This document shows, piece after piece, positions 46,806 to 61,200 of a stretch of DNA of 64,000 bases. The position numbers and the translations under genes were made by a program. A model generated the notes under the pieces. It saw nothing but the letters and a program-made list of their open reading frames with translations, was not told the DNA's origin and made no database searches. This DNA is from Gonapodya prolifera JEL478 (lineage: Eukaryota; Monoblepharomycota; Monoblepharidomycetes; Monoblepharidales; Gonapodyaceae): positions 324,204 through 388,203 of the forward strand of contig KQ965735.1 of NCBI GenBank assembly GCA_001574975.1, written 5' to 3'. How positions within the stretch are numbered: the first letter of the stretch is position 1; each line of letters starts with the position of its first letter.

Positions 46806-48123
46806 TTAAGTACTGGTACTGCTAAATTTCCACACTAATTTCGAGTTATATCCTTTCCCTCCTCTCGAGATCACACTTTGAGCCTGCCACTCTGGGTGAT
46901 TCACAGCGTCGACGTATGGTTGAGGCTCGACTGCAAACCCAGCGTATCGACCATAAATAGAACCGTGAGTTCCCGCTTTTTGGGTTGACTTATAAGGAGA
47001 GGCAACCATCCCATCCAACCATGCCGAGGTGTAGAATTGGAACCCTGGTTCTGTTGAGTGGATGGCAAGGTTGATGCCAGTCGTCGTGGAGGATACAGAA
47101 ACAACCGGATTGAGGCTGAAATCGGAGAGCTCGTGCTTGTCGCGTTTCCAAGCCGCTCCGCATAACTTTTGGTCCACGGTGAAATAGTGGTCCCAACCTG
47201 GCCGGTTTTCTGGCTTTGACGCATCACCGGGAAAAGAAGAAATAGATAGCTCTCGAGGGGTTCCAAAGTCCATTGGCCCTTGGAGCGGGTCCACTCGACC
47301 AGTCGGTATGTTGGTCGAGTCAAATTCCAGAACTCCCTTAACGACATCTGCTGGAAAATGTACGACGTGACCTTTCGACGTGCTGCCAGTCACTCCAGGC
47401 CATCCCTGAACTCCAGAAATAACAGATTCATCCTGCATACCGGATAGGTTGAAGTATGTGTGATTAGTGACCGCGACTGGGGTTTCTTTTGTCACGGGCT
47501 CAGACGCATCTCTTCCACGTTGCGCATAGAGATTCTTTTCAGTGGCTTCATCCACTAAATGAGCGTGATACGTCCAAACCACTTCATCCTGGTGAACTTC
47601 TACCGATACTGTCACATCCAATGTCCCAGGAAAGCCACCGTTACCGACATCGTGGACATCTCTCAATGAGAGTTTAGCGGAACTTTGACTCGTTGATTCG
47701 ATGTTGAAAAGTTGTTGGTCGTAAGAATGCGTTGGCCCACCTCCGTGAAGAGTGTTGGGTGATTGTGACTGAGTGACTTCGAACTTCACCCCATCGAGGC
47801 TGAAGCGGCCGTTCGATATCCTTGGAGACGCACATGAGATGTAAATTTCATGAAGAGGTATTTCATCCCAAAGTTACCTACCTGTTTGCAACGCGGCCGA
47901 CGGTGCTTCCAACATAGCCCCAACCAGGACTATCCATCGCAGCCTTGAGTTTCTCGTTTGAATCGAATCCGAGAACTACATCTCGTTCAATTCCGTTTCT
48001 ATCGAGCACAACGAGATGCGTCACGGTGCAGCCGAGCGTGCTCAAGGTGAGCCGCACGATCGATCCAGGCGTCGATGGATGCGAAACAGGAGACAGAGAA
48101 ACGAATTGTGCGTGCGATGCCAT
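46806..48123 (-). CDS. aldose 1-epimerase (galactose mutarotase)
   Basis: Interconverts alpha and beta anomers of aldoses such as galactose, in the cytosol. The ATG at 48123 (MASHAQF) is preferred over the upstream non-ATG extension. Exon 1 has STLGCTVTHLVVLDRNG, RDVVLGFDSNEKL and GYVGSTVGRVANR, typical of the family. One intron near 47882-47800 leads to SNGRFSLDGVKFEVT, with NTLHGGGPTHSYDQQLF. Catalytic and sugar-binding positions follow: VAVTNHTYFNLSG (His, about 47470-47430), the DPLQGPMDFGTPRELS loop, GWDHYFTVD, and EPGFQFYTSAWLDG with AVEPQPYVDAVNHPEW (Glu base, about 46900). Stop at 46806, about 330 residues, a normal length. It may serve galactose use; no other Leloir gene is nearby. 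Confidence 0.9.
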
Positions 48124-48579
48124 CGCTCCTTCGTGGGAGACGTCCGACCGGCTCGGCGATTTTTCTGTTCCCACCCATTTCCCCTCCTTCTTCTTTTATT
48201 GATGTATGGCATCGGTCCGGCAGAATAGCCGACAATTTCATGAAGGTCTCCACCGGGTCTGGGTCCTGACATCTTTTGGGAAATCATTTGAAACAGTTTG
48301 AGCGGCAATTAGTAGCATGCCCACCTGCCCACCCCTCGAAGCTGCAATTGGGCCTATTGCACAAGCAGGGAGTCGTATGCGGCGTTATATCATGCATTAC
48401 ATTTCTTAAGAAGGTCCTGACCACACTTTCTTTGCATCGTGCGAAAATCTTTTTTGGGGCACTGCCGGCAACAACCTGACTCAAACAAAAATTTCTTCTT
48501 GCTGCGTTCTCTACAATTAACTTTGACACTGATCCCAATGACGGTTTTTGGATGATTCAACTACACTCGCAAATTCAAA
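48124..48579. other. intergenic
   Basis: About 455 bases between the epimerase start and the F-box gene stop, both minus strand. It should hold the epimerase promoter. No recognised feature. Confidence 0.45.
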
Positions 48580-49652
48580 CTACCTCCATGAGTTTCTCGT
48601 GCGACAATTGGGACACCTTCCGTTCTTCTCGCATAGATAGCAGTACCAGTACTCATCACCGGGATAGCCACAGCGCTCGCAGTCAAATATGGCACGATTG
48701 CTGTGGGTGCAGCCCCAGTCGCCCCAATCGCCTGATTGGTCCAAACAGGTGAGACGTTGGCCAGGGAAACACCGTCACGAAATATATCTTACCTGAGCAA
48801 TAGCACCTGAAACACTTGTGGCACTCCTGTAGTAGGGTCCCAAACCAGCCTTCATAAACGTCGTCAAACCATCGCTCACAAAACATGATATCGCAGTCCT
48901 CGTTTTGGCACACGAGGTCATTTCCGCACTTTTTGCAATAGCACAGCCGCTTTCCACAGAGGAGAAGGCTGCATTCTCCCAATATCATCGTTTCCGTGGA
49001 GGTCGCGTACAGCCCGCACTTGAAAAAGATAGAGTCGGTAAAACAGTCAAAACACCGGGGGAGGGCTTCCACAGTCTCATCGTCAGGTGTGTGTGTGTTC
49101 ATAGCTCGCTGCACAAGCCCGCTCGCCACCACAGGACTCGCAAATATCGGGTCGGAAGGTATCAACGTGCTCCAACAAATCCTCCAGCTTATCCAAAGAA
49201 CCCTCAGAGAGCCCGCGGTACACGTCACGTCCAGATACTGGAGGTGTTTGCTTATATCCAGCCTCGCGTCCCCCGAAAACCAGTCGAGTACGGTCCGCAA
49301 CGACACTTCCCCGCACCCCTTGACCGAAATGTGCTCCATCGTGGGAAGTCCCATTAATCTGATGACCGTCAGGCTTTGGTAAAGACGAGCGAAGGCAATC
49401 GAAAGGGGATGAAGGAGATGGGAAGGCCACACCGAGACCCAAGGCTCACCCGGCTCGTCGCATTATGTCAGCAAACGAGTTGTCTTCGAACCGCTTGAGT
49501 AGGGACACGTTGATTGTCCTCCAGTGCATGGGGGTTGCAACACACGTTTGAAGCGATTTGCAAGTCGCAGAGATGCAGAGGAGGTCGAGGGTGTCCGGAA
49601 ATACAGAAATGCGCGTCAGCAGTTCACTGGGAAGTCCTAGGAGTGTGGTCAT
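48580..49652 (-). CDS. F-box protein with C-terminal Cys-rich zinc-binding region
   Basis: Probable substrate adaptor of an SCF ubiquitin ligase. The ATG at 49652 starts MTTLLGLPSELLTRISVFPD, then LLCISATCKSLQTC and HWRTINV, the F-box pattern that binds Skp1. A short intron (about 49455) leads to a leucine-containing middle (RLMGLPTMEHISVKGCGEVS, LRTVLDWFSGDARLDISKHLQY) that may be degenerate leucine-rich repeats. The last part is Cys-rich: CFDCF, CYCKKCGNDLVCQNEDCDI, CHKCFRCYC (about 49060-48790). After an intron a terminal exon holds CERCGYPGDEYWYCYLCE with CPNC, ending at 48580. These spaced CxxC pairs predict several bound zincs. The combination of F-box and zinc region is plausible for fungi; the targets are unknown. 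Confidence 0.65.
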
Positions 49653-50059
49653 TCTGTTTGCTGCTGTTGTGTTTTCACGTGACAACCTCTGTCGACTGCG
49701 GCCGGCACAAACTTTACTTCCATGGCCAGTGTGAGGTGAAGCGCAGGTTGAACTTTTGTGCATACGCCACCCACGCATGCCTCATATAATTAAATTTGAT
49801 GCATTGACTGGGGCTACTTTCTCAGCACCTCTAACTGCCTACATAGTACACACACTTATCGGAACCTGCTGGACGACGATCGCCGGGCGGGTGCCCTTTT
49901 GGAATGGGAGCGTTGGGGAATGGAGCAAGGGGAAACTTTGCTCGTGGGGTGCCGACTGCGGTCACGGAAAAGTTCCAGTCGACAACGATCTCACCAGTTT
50001 CTCGACCCTGAACAGAATGATGCGATAAGCAACCGTGACTCATTTGAGAGCGAAATACC
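49653..50059. promoter_or_regulatory. divergent intergenic region, F-box gene / transporter
   Basis: About 400 bases between divergent start codons. Both promoters are expected here. The region carries open frames without recognisable domains. Confidence 0.4.
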
Positions 50060-52110
50060 ATGGAGCTACCCCGGAATCCGACAGGTGGCCACCACCCTGC
50101 CACACCGTTCCAGCACAAGTCCGAAACCCCACCACCTCCATACTCCCCTCCAGTCGCGAATGGGGGTCATTCGACGCAGAGAGTACAACAGCCACTCATC
50201 ATTCACAATACCTTCAACTATAACTTCTTGAACTCGGCGCCTCTCCTGCAAGAACGTTCACCCACCAAGTCTCAGGCTATTTCCTCGAAACAATCGTCCA
50301 AACAGTGGGAGGCTGCCAGCGCTAATCAGTCTGGCTCCTCCCGTGTTTCTCGCGCTGATTTGTTGAGGGAGCACGGAGAAACCACAGGAATCGAGAGCCG
50401 GTTACCTCGTCTGCCTCCCCCATGGTATCCACTTGAGTCTTCCACTGGTGCTCTTCTACTCCCTTCACCATCAAATCCGTCCTCTCCACAACACTCCCCA
50501 GTTCCGTCACCCAGCAAACACAACCGAACTCTGTCTGACCGCGGAGGCATCTACGATGCCACATCGCCGGTCAGAAGTACTTCCACGAAGCACTTATCAC
50601 ATTCGCTGAGCAATCTTTCAAACTTATACTTCCTCGCTCTTCTTGCCCTCTGGTATTCATCATCCACAATCACTTCCAACACAACAAAAGCCGTACTTCG
50701 CAAGTTTCCACACCCTGTGGCTGTCACTTTGACACAGTTTGTACTTACTGCAGTTCTGACTGTAGTAACTGCACACGGTATTCTTGGGTGGACCAGAATT
50801 CTGGGCTGGTGGCCTAGCCTCCCGTTTTGTTTCGGATTTGGTGGAATTCCCACGTCCTCGCTCAGCGAGCTGCCATCCCCAGCCTCTGCGCACCCCTCTG
50901 CGAAGCAGGCGCGCTCATGGGGCCGCTCCAGCTTTCTCTCGGCCACTGAACGCTGGCACATATTCCGCACCGCCTTACCTCTGAGCGTGTTCCAGGTTTT
51001 GGGACATGTGATGAATAGCACTGCGCTTGGGTATGTTCCCGTGGCGACGGTACATACAGTAAAGGTGAGTTTGGCTTGACATTCCAACCACGTCGGTGTT
51101 ATGTTTGGATGACTCGGATGTTGTTGCTGCAGGCACTTTCTCCCCTCTTCACGGTACTTGCCCTCCGCCTCTTCTTCCTAATCCCCTACCCCCCAAGGGT
51201 GTACTTATCCCTACTCCCCATTACTCTTGGGGTGATGCTCGTCTGTACTGCTCCTGCCACAATGCACACAATAGGTCTAGCCGCCGCGTTCGGAAGCACG
51301 ATGGTCTTTGTTATTCAGAATATCTGGAGCAAAAAGCTGTTCAACGCTGCCGCTGCAGTTGAAGGACGGAGTGTTCGGGCAAACGGTGATCACAGCATCA
51401 AACTGGACAAATGGAATCTTCTGTTCCATTCAGCAACGCTAGCCGCTCTCCTGACGCTTCCGATTCTTGTCACGTCTGAATTACCCAACATATCATCGAT
51501 TCCGACTGATCTTTCGTTCTACTTCCTGGTGTTTGTCAACTCTGCGACCCACTTCGCTCAGAGCGCGCTCGCATTCATTCTGTTGGGTGCAGTAAGCCCA
51601 GTTACTTACTCGGTGGCATCACTGGGAAAGCGAATTGTTGTCGTAGTGGGCAGCATGCTTTGGGCGGGTGAAGCAACGGGTTGGCAGCAAGTTCTGGGTG
51701 TTGTAGTAACATTCGGGGGGTTGTGGATGTATCAGGTGACTTTGAGTGCTCGAATCCCTCACCCGGTTTCAAAGCTAAATTATCTGTTTACTCAGGAAGC
51801 TAAGTCTGATGTCCATCGACTCGAAACCCGCCTCGACCATCAACACAACGACGATGGTTCACCCTCTGCGAGAGCTCTCGAGTCTGGTGAAGGTGCATCT
51901 GACGCAGGGGTGAGGCGAGCTGATGCTGAACTTGCGTGGATGGAGGGAAAGTCGAGTCCTTTATTGGACGCTGAAGGTGAGAAAACGTTTTTGGCTTTGG
52001 TTATTTCCATCAGCAAAATAGTTTCGTTTCCAGAATCTCGCGCTTCTGAATCACATGGCTTTTTCACCAGTACTACTTCAACTGCAACGCATAGGAAAGA
52101 GGCAGTTTAG
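50060..52110 (+). CDS. TPT-family transporter (nucleotide-sugar/triose-phosphate translocator type)
   Basis: Multi-span antiporter of the drug/metabolite superfamily, in fungi usually in Golgi or ER membranes (Sly41-like). The start ATG is at 50060. The first 190 residues are Pro/Ser-rich and disordered, ending with STKHLSHSLSNLSNLYFLA. The membrane part begins YFLALLALWYSSSTITSNTT (50630) and KAVLRKFPHPVAVTLTQF, then HVMNSTALGYVPVATVHTVK. Exon 1 ends at 51064 (GTGAGT) and exon 2 begins at 51133 with ALSPLFTVLALRLFF. GLAAAFGSTMVFVIQNIWSKKLF and HFAQSALAFILLGAVSPVTYSVASLGKRIVVV are diagnostic; the KR at the end is the substrate-binding region of the family. About ten membrane segments. In-frame GT...AG stretches near 51736-51797 and 51977-52032 may be further introns. 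The substrate is not predictable. Confidence 0.82.
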
Positions 52111-52210
52111 GTCCTCGTAAATCGATTATTTTGCATGCTTTATTAGATCAGATTGTAGATCAGATTGAAACACTTCACTTCGTTGGACTCAAAACAATTC
52201 TTCTGGTTGG

Positions 52211-55200
52211 ATGGAGTTAAACACCACCGCAAATGGCGGCCCATCATCTGGCAGCGCAGCTACGGGGTCGCTGTCTGCGGGAGGCCCTGCTTCGTCGCCA
52301 TCAATGGAAGATCTTGTGCGTGAAACGTTTGTAACGCAGAACAAGGACAACTTGGCAGCAGTGGACGCGCAGATGGACGCAGTATGTACCGCAGTGCGAA
52401 GATGAATGCGAATTTATTGATATACTTCTCTTGTAGCTTTTAGCAGACATTCGGCCTCTTCTAGATTCACGACAACGTGATTTCAGCAATCCTTCGGACA
52501 ACCGCCGGGATCGTATACCCGTTTTTCCAAACGAACTTGCGTTCTTTGAATCGTACAGGACTCTTCGACATGCACGATTGAGGAAGGCAGTGGACGGTGC
52601 AGACCACCCTCCTCGCCTCGAAACCGCAAGTCAAAATGCCGAGCAGAAGATGAAGACATGGCATGACACAGAAGGGGAGCTAGGAGAGCAGAAAGCAGGG
52701 CATGGAGAGAACTCAACAACGGTTGAAAGGCTCGCACAGTTCTTCAGTGACAGAGCACAAGAATGTATTGAGGAGGCGAGACTGCTGCTGGAGAGATGGA
52801 GACGATTTGGTGAGATTCGTGCATGCACGTCGTTCCTTCGAAGTGAATACGAGTTAAGCTTGTTTCAGGAACCAGTGAGCGTTCCGCATCTCCTCAGGGA
52901 CGTCGGGCATCACAGTTTGGGCAAACCTCGAACCTCCCAGCATACCTGACACCTCTTCGCGACCGCCTAGAGCACCTTCGTGTGGAATTTCTGGATGCTG
53001 CGGAGCGCTGGGAGAGGCTCTCTGAAGTCTCCAACCGTACCAAGAAGGAGAAAGAAGACGAAGAGGTTTGTAATTGCGTTTGACAGCATCCTTTCACATC
53101 ATTGATTTTGCTCTCGTAGCATCGTAGCTACACCGCTCGTGCAGCGGCAGAACGCGTTGGAATATTTGTGCAGAACGAGTCTTCTCCACAAACACAACGT
53201 CGGTCATCTATTATACCTGAGGAATATCGTCGTGGGTCAATGGCAAGACCTCCAGAAAGAAGGATGTCCACAGCCATCCGAAAAGCCTCTATTACCAACA
53301 ATGAGCGTTCTTTCCCAGGTTCGCAAAAAGTGACTCAAGGAACCGCCTTGCGTGACACTACAAGGGGTCAATCTCGATCTCAGACAAGCATTTTTGAACC
53401 CTTATCAGAAGAAGCGAATGAAGCGGAATCCTTGCTGTCGATTGCTTCTGAATCACAGTCCGCGTCTTTCCGCGACAACACGAACGACGATGAAACGGAA
53501 AGGGCCGCATTGTATCTGCCTCTTTCTCTTGAACATAATCCCGATCCAGGATACACCGCGACTGACCTCCTCGTTGTATTTCGCCTTCTTTGTGCGAAAC
53601 AGAGTGGTGCCGGACGTAGAATGGAAATATGGCGATCAAGAGCAAGTCAATTGACTTCAAACGAACTTTTGAGTATGATGAATGACGTTGTTTCGTTGGA
53701 ACGAGGTGTACAGGGTGTCTGGGGTGGTTCCGAAAGCATAACACCACCACTGCCAGCTCCTTCAGAGGTGTTGGCGAATCCTTTGTACGCTCCACTCTTT
53801 GCTGGCACAAGTCCCGTCACCTCCCGTTCAGTTTACTTCCGTTTCGAGCTTCCCAGTCGAAATCCTCCCCCGGCCACATTCATCCAACTCTTCAAGGGTC
53901 TCATGGAACTATTGTGCGTGAGGACCCCCCTAGACCAAGATGGAGGCCGAGCGACTGCTTACGAGATTGAATCGAGATTCAAACGCGAGTTGGAGGAGCG
54001 CATTGCAAGAAAGCCAGTAATCCAGTACGAGACGTTGTGGGGAACCGGGGTTGGTGGGGTGGGGCAGAAAGCTGGAGATTTGAAGTCGAAACAAACTAAA
54101 GACGGGGATCATGCCAAAGCTGGGGGTAATAGTGCAGCCAATGGAGGGTGGACCGAACGGATTGGAGCGCTTGCCACAGCTGTAGGGATGCGACCAATCG
54201 ACGCCGCTCATTCAACATCTGGCAGTTCATCCTATCCAATATCTTCAATTATGCCCCCTCATATTGACCTTCATTCAACGTACATTCGACGGGCGGACTG
54301 GGATATTTCCATTCACCCATCCCCAAAATTGTTGAATGATCGTAAAGTCGCCGAGATTCTTGAAATGAAAGAAGTAGACTTTGAACTTCGCTGTGAATGG
54401 GAGTTGATTGGATGTGAAGATCCAGAGTACGTTCTGGCGAGATTCAAGGAAGGTGCGAGGTCGTGGATCGAAAAGGAAGGCGGAAGTGGAACACAAGGGG
54501 GTGCAGAAAAGAGGAAGAGCCTTTCTAGCTCTATGAGCAGGAGGGCAAGTGCAGCACTTGCAAAGAGGAGAGCCAGCAGAGTCGCCAACTCCATCAGTGT
54601 CGAGAGTCCTGGAAATACTGTAGAGGACGATGTGACCAATCCTTCGTATCAAGACGAAAAATTTGAACAAAGTAGCAATTCACGATCCAGGCCTGGATCC
54701 GGAAACGGCTCGCGCCGGTCCTCGCGTCCCACCTCAGCTTCTGTCGTTGACAATCAGGTCCGCAACACGGAAAGCGAAGTTGCATTCACACTTTTTGATC
54801 TTTGTAGTTTGATTCCGGATCCGACAAGGTCGAGGTGCATTGAGAGCAAAGCGCTTGAGTCAAAGAAACGCAAGCTTGCAGAAGTACTTTCGAGAAATGC
54901 AGAACTACGAGATATTGTTGAAGAAATTGGAGATGACGAGAGCGCCGATACCATTGCTTCGAACATCCGGGAGGTATGGTATGGCTCGTTGGGAAGTTCG
55001 ATATCTTCTGCTCTAACCGTTGCGGCAGCCTACCACTCCACTTTTATTTGCAGAGCATGAAATTGTGACATATTCCCTCTTGCGGCATATACGACTTGGT
55101 CGGCTGCGTGACGTTCTTCTTCGTCAGCTCAACTTCTTCAGAAGTGTGGAACGAAGATTAACAATGGATGTGAGCACGAAAATGCGCGTCTGCCTTCAAA

Positions 55201-58200
55201 ACCACAATCAAGTCGTATTTGCAAAAAAGGTTCGAGAAATGAACAAAAGAAATGATCAAGACCCTGTGGAGGTGAGATACAAGTTTACATGGAATATTGT
55301 GTACCATTTAACTTCTTCCACAGGCATGGACTCCTCGCAACAGACCGTCACCACTTGCGCCCGCTTCTCATATTTGCAACATGTGAATAATGATCCTTTC
55401 AGCCCCGTGTCCCGAATTCGCGCTCAAACTTCTCCACTTCAGGTGGCGGCAAACAATATTTGACGTTCCCGATGTCCAAGAACTTGGAACGACTCCTTTA
55501 AGCGAAGACGTGCGGAGCGTCATCGAAGAATCTGTCCGGACTAAGGATGAGAAAGGGGTGGACTTTATTTATGGTGATTGGTCCTTCTCATCGCCGCATG
55601 ACGTGCACCAACTTATCACAGCATTGCAAAAGATATATCTTTGTCCGATATGGCAGTGCTTGAGAATGAGCTCCTTCGTGTTGCGACAAGCTATATCAAC
55701 AATGCTGTTCGGAGAACTTCGATGGGCGCACCGCGCCATAATCAAGAATACATTGACGAGCTTCGAAGCAAAATGGGTACAAGAGGTACCGGTAAGATTT
55801 TCGCTCTTAAGCTCACATTGACTGCCGTCTGAACATGGACACTAGGCATCAAACATTTGACCTACTTAAATCCTACTGTGGATAGGACACAGCTGTTACT
55901 GGATATATATACTGCTGAAGTTGACTTCCAATTTGCGAAGATACTGGTGCGCTCAACGTGATGCATCATTTATTTTCTTCGCTATTGACTTTTGGGACAC
56001 TATAGGCAACGTGCTCTTTGCTAGAATCATACGAGCATGTTCGAACAGCCACTCACCGCAAGTCATTCGCTCAAGCTATTACTGACATCATCTCAGAGCG
56101 ACCAACGCTCGACTTCAGAGTGGGCATTGACTGGATTCGTTCTCAGTCAGGTAGTCAACTCAACATGCTTTTTTTGCTTACCCAGTTTTCAAGTTTTTAT
56201 CGATCTTACATGACTTCCACCCAGTCGCTTCTCATGCAAGCACAGATTACACTCCATGTTATCAAAGATACTGTTGAGGAACACAGAGATTGGCTTGATC
56301 GATTTTTGAGCAGGACGGAAGGAAACAGCTCACACGAAAACGATGGCGCAAAAGATTTCTCGGGTAAAAACCACACGACCTATGTTGGGTTGCCATTTAG
56401 AAGAGGTGAGCTCGTACTGCTCCACAGAGGTGTCGTTCAACTCATCAATGCAACCAAGGAATCAAAACGAAGAATATTTCATTACATACACCATATGTTC
56501 AAATGGATTTGTTTGAAATGATCCCAGCCTTAAGTGGGATATTGGATCTACACATGGAATGTCAAAGTATCCAAGAAGAACTCGCTGCTGCCCACGAGAA
56601 TATTTTTGGAGGTCGATGTGACAGCGCTCTCATACAAATCGTGGCATGGAAATGGGTTCTGGTTTGTTGTGTGACGTTTTATGTTTTGTGATTCACGGTT
56701 GTTGAGTCCTGTCCTTGCTTTGCTCTAGGACTCATGGTCCCTCGGAGAAAGTCCTGTCCTTCAGAACCGATCTGTCCTCGGAGGGCTAGATGGTAACTCG
56801 TGGCTTGAAAATCCCCTCTTACCGGACATTGTAATTGGCGAGGTAACGTTGCTGACCAATTATTTTCGTTCCGACCTCAATGTCCTAACAATGGCGCTAG
56901 CTTTCCTCTCCGCAAGGACGTCACGATGCGACCCCGAAGTCAACATTGATGACACCTTACAAGGCTTTACATTGGGATGACCCGGCATTTGCTGCCAGAG
57001 GGCGTGAAATTGTTCGTTGTCTCTTACACCTTCTTGTGAAACGGAATCGGCTCCTCCTGTGTTGGCTCGAGACCGGTAAGTACATTTTATTTGATGTGAA
57101 ACGATTTTTTCAATAACTTCGTTTTTATTTAGAATGGTGTCGTGTTGCGAATGAGAGGCAACTCAATGTAATGACCACCGAGAACTCTTTAACTGGGTCA
57201 CGTTTAGCCCCATTGCTATTGGATGTCGTCACAGAATCGACGAGCTTTTCGAAACCAAGTGTAAGTATGGACGCCAAATCACTGAGATATTTTGTGATGT
57301 TTTCTACCTTTTGGTAGACCGTCATAGCTCCAGAATTTGAGGATGATGACAGCCAGCTCACTCACGAGGAAGGAGAGTTGCATCGCATGAAGAATCTGTG
57401 GGACGACATTCCTGCATTCTTTGGATTGGCAGTGGGGGAAGTTGACGATAAGATCTTGTCCGGGATGGATTTCAATTCCTTCTCTAGCATTCTGAGGGCC
57501 GTTTCACCAGGGTACCTTGACAAGCTGTCCCTTGCTTTGAAGGTGGGCTGTTGGTTCCGTGAATTATCTCAACCCTACAACCAAGGCGCGTGGCTTTCAG
57601 ATTCAAGTTGCCGAACAATTGCATTTGCGATCGTCTGTTGACTTACATAATATCGTCCTAACCGAGCTCTACCAGCAACTCCTGACCTCACAGGATCTGA
57701 CACGGGCTGACTTCTCGAAGCTTCAGGTTTGCAAAAATCAATTGAGGCGATTCTGGGAGCTAAGAATCTTTTGTTTTCTAGGAGGAGCTTCAAGATGAGG
57801 CAAACCCACTTGCTTCCGATGTTGACTACAAACTCTTCATTTGTTCCTTATTGAACAGAAAACGTTCTCTCCGAAAAATTATGCTTGGAGAATATATGAA
57901 AGCGTGAGTCGAGTCCATCATGTCGGATGAGATTATCTTTGTACATTTCGCACTCTTATCAGAATGACCGAATTGAAGCATCAGTATGCAGACAAATCAA
58001 CAATTCCTGACGATGTCTACTTAATGACTAAGGTTCGAGGCTTTCTCCCCTTGCAACGAGATGGCACTAAACGATATGGTGTTTTCTTTCTTAGATGAAT
58101 CTGTTGGAATGGTACCACATGAACATGGTAGAAGCAGTAACGGAGCAATGTGAGAAGCTAGAACTCTCGCAAGTGATGCAGGAATTGCACAAGAGATCTC

Positions 58201-61200
58201 GGGCGACTCAATTTGGGAAGCTCGTGTTTAAACACTCGAAGGTTAGAAAAATCGCCGACTACTTCAGTGAGAGTGTTGTTTTGTATTCTGATGTGGGCAA
58301 TCATACACTACAACGCTACATTTAAAGGCAGAGATAAAGACTCCAAATCCGATCATCTCCCTGGTGAACCAAGTGTGCAAACCCAAGATGTTGCTGCGCC
58401 CTCAGGCAACTTTGACAAGCTTGCAAAACTCTGGTACATTGCCCACCCGTCAGAAATCATACATGTACGACCTTAAACTCTTTCGTTGAACCTCGTAACG
58501 CGTATCTCAGACATCTTAATTTCCATCAGGGTCTAACCCCACTAGAACGTCCCGCAAAGCAAGTGGAAGATTTCGACGTTCCCATCATTCAGAATTGCCA
58601 AATATATAGGAAGTCTCTCCAGCTTCAGTATTTGTTGCTGGATATATTTCAGTTGCTTTTCGTCTACGGAGAAATGCTTCATGAAAACAGTCTCTATCAA
58701 TCAACAGGTATCGGACTTCTTTATGTGATCCGTAACATCTCTTGTACTTACCTCCTTTTAAAACCTTTAGTGAAGTTTGTTCGTGTTGCCGATCATGTCG
58801 TTAACTTCATAAACACCATGAAAAAAGACATGATTTATTTTGGAGTACCCGCCGACCTCGGAAGAACAGAACGATATCTATCCCTCAAATGGACGTTTTT
58901 ACATGCAAAAATGAAAGCTGTGATGTTGGCAAGCGAGTTTGCACTGATCGTCTCGTCGGTAAGAGAATCGCACGAACTCAAATGAATGAAAAGTAAAGCA
59001 ACAATTTGCAGGCCGGACCGAGCTCAAAACGACTTCGCAGTAAGCTGATGGTTTACTACCCCCCGGTCGCGGGGATAAAAAGTGGGAAACGGGATGCGCA
59101 GCTCTTACAATGCAGTCACGGAGAAGTCAGTATTATGTTTGCATTGCAGTATCCACCACCAGTGCTTTAACTTCATTCGCTACAGATGAAGCTCCGAGTA
59201 CATTCGTCGGCAACAGTTTCACACTACATATTTTCAGGACTTCTTATTCAGGAGAAGGCGATTGTCGACGCCAAACTTGTTGAGGTACTCAGCTTGGAAG
59301 CTCTTCAATCTTTCTCCCTTACAAAACTCCGGTTGATTTTTTATTTTTATCCCAAAGCTGGAGGAATTCCTCGAAGACCTCACTCTTCAAGGTCACAACA
59401 ATTATGGTGAAGGTGTGGAAACTGTTTGTCGCTCATTGACATCCTTTCTTGGAGCCGTCGCTCGGCTGGCGAGTCTCAGATGTGAATTTGGAAAGATGAA
59501 TGTTCCAACGTGGCCTCATCTTCCACCAAATGGAGTTAAAGATTTTCTGCAAGCATACAAAATGACAATTCTCATGGATGCTGTACGAATTTATCATCGG
59601 GTGGGAGGAAAGGGCAACGCTAATCCTGGTATGAATCGAGAGTCTGTTTGAGATCCCAAAAAATTCTGACTCAATGAACTCTTAAAATAGCAAATCTGCT
59701 TCGAGAGACGATACTTTCTTCAGAGGGCGATACTTTTCGACTCAATGTTGTTGCGCAGATGGTCTGTCTTCCTTTCCCCTCAATATTTCCTTGCAATTTT
59801 TGCAATTTTCATTTATGTGTTGCATTCTTTTAAGGCGTTTGACCAATGTCAAAATCAAGCTTTGCAGTCTTACATCTTTCAAGACCATACAACGCGAATG
59901 CTCAGACAAGCGAAATCATACTTTGAACGTCTCAATGACGAACGGACGGGAAAACTTTTTCGAAAGCAAGATTTTATCACAATTACTTCAACACTGTGTC
60001 CTGGTCTCAGCTTTAAGCTCTCCGAGCAGGATTTTGCTGATAAGTCGGCTATTCTCCAATCATTTGTCCAGGACCTGTACAAGGGTGTGGACGCCTGGGT
60101 GAGTTCTCTTTTAGGTGTCTTGCCGTATTCTCATCTGATTATCAAGATTTTCGACGGTCTCCACGCACCCCCTATCATTTTCTCATTTTCACATAGAGCA
60201 AAGAAACCAAGCTGGCAAGACTTGCCAACGCCAAAGTTGATGAATCCAAATATTTCAGTATCTCCCGAGAGTACTTTTCACAGGTTGTCTCAAAGCTTGC
60301 GCTTCAACTTGTTAAATGGCAGCAAAAGCGAGTTGGCGAAGAGCATGAATATCTGAGCACAATAGCAGACCGTCTTGTGGATATTTTAAAGCAAGACGAG
60401 GTCATGCTACATTTTGCTGCAAGACAAAAGCAGTTGCTGCTGGAAGTAAGTCGCATTTTGGTCGTATACTCTCAGGGAAGTCCGTTGACTTGTCGTCATT
60501 GACGACCATAGAACTATCAGAGAGATGTCTGGCTGCAGGCACGTGCTGAGTCCGCAAGCACGACTGAAAGTCTGTATGTGACCATCAAACAATTGGAGGA
60601 GCTCAAGGCTACTAGACGCATTGATGTGAGAACATATGGAGTCGTTTCGTTAATGCACCCTAACCGTTGCCTGCTTCATAGGAGCGCCGAATCCGTGCCA
60701 AAATCATCAAAGACTACGACGACTTGGTAACGGAACTGGTTTCGCACTCCCATATTTTGCGGAACCGCTTCACTGAGTACAAGCACAACACGATGCAAGA
60801 ACTCATGGACACTGTCTCAGACACCAAAAAGGAAGAGCTTTCACACATGGCAGCATCAAAGACAATGCCGAAGGCAATCCAAGACGGTGCCAGAAGGCAA
60901 TTGAAAGTCGAAGAAGAGCTGAGCGAGTTACGGGAAGAAAACCATGAGCTTAAGATGACGGTATGAAGGAGTCCAAAGTTCTTTTGCAACGAAATTTCTG
61001 CTCAGCACTCGTATTTCTTTTGCATCAAAACAGCAAATGAAACTTCGATCGATGAATATAATTAAAGAGCAGGGTCTTCGCTCAATTCATGAGAAGAAGA
61101 TCCGCGAATTGAATGAAAAGGTTGCCTCCGCAGAAGAAAAATTGTTTGCTACGTATAAGGAGAAGGAAGCGCGAGAGACTACCTTAAGGAAACAGCTTGC

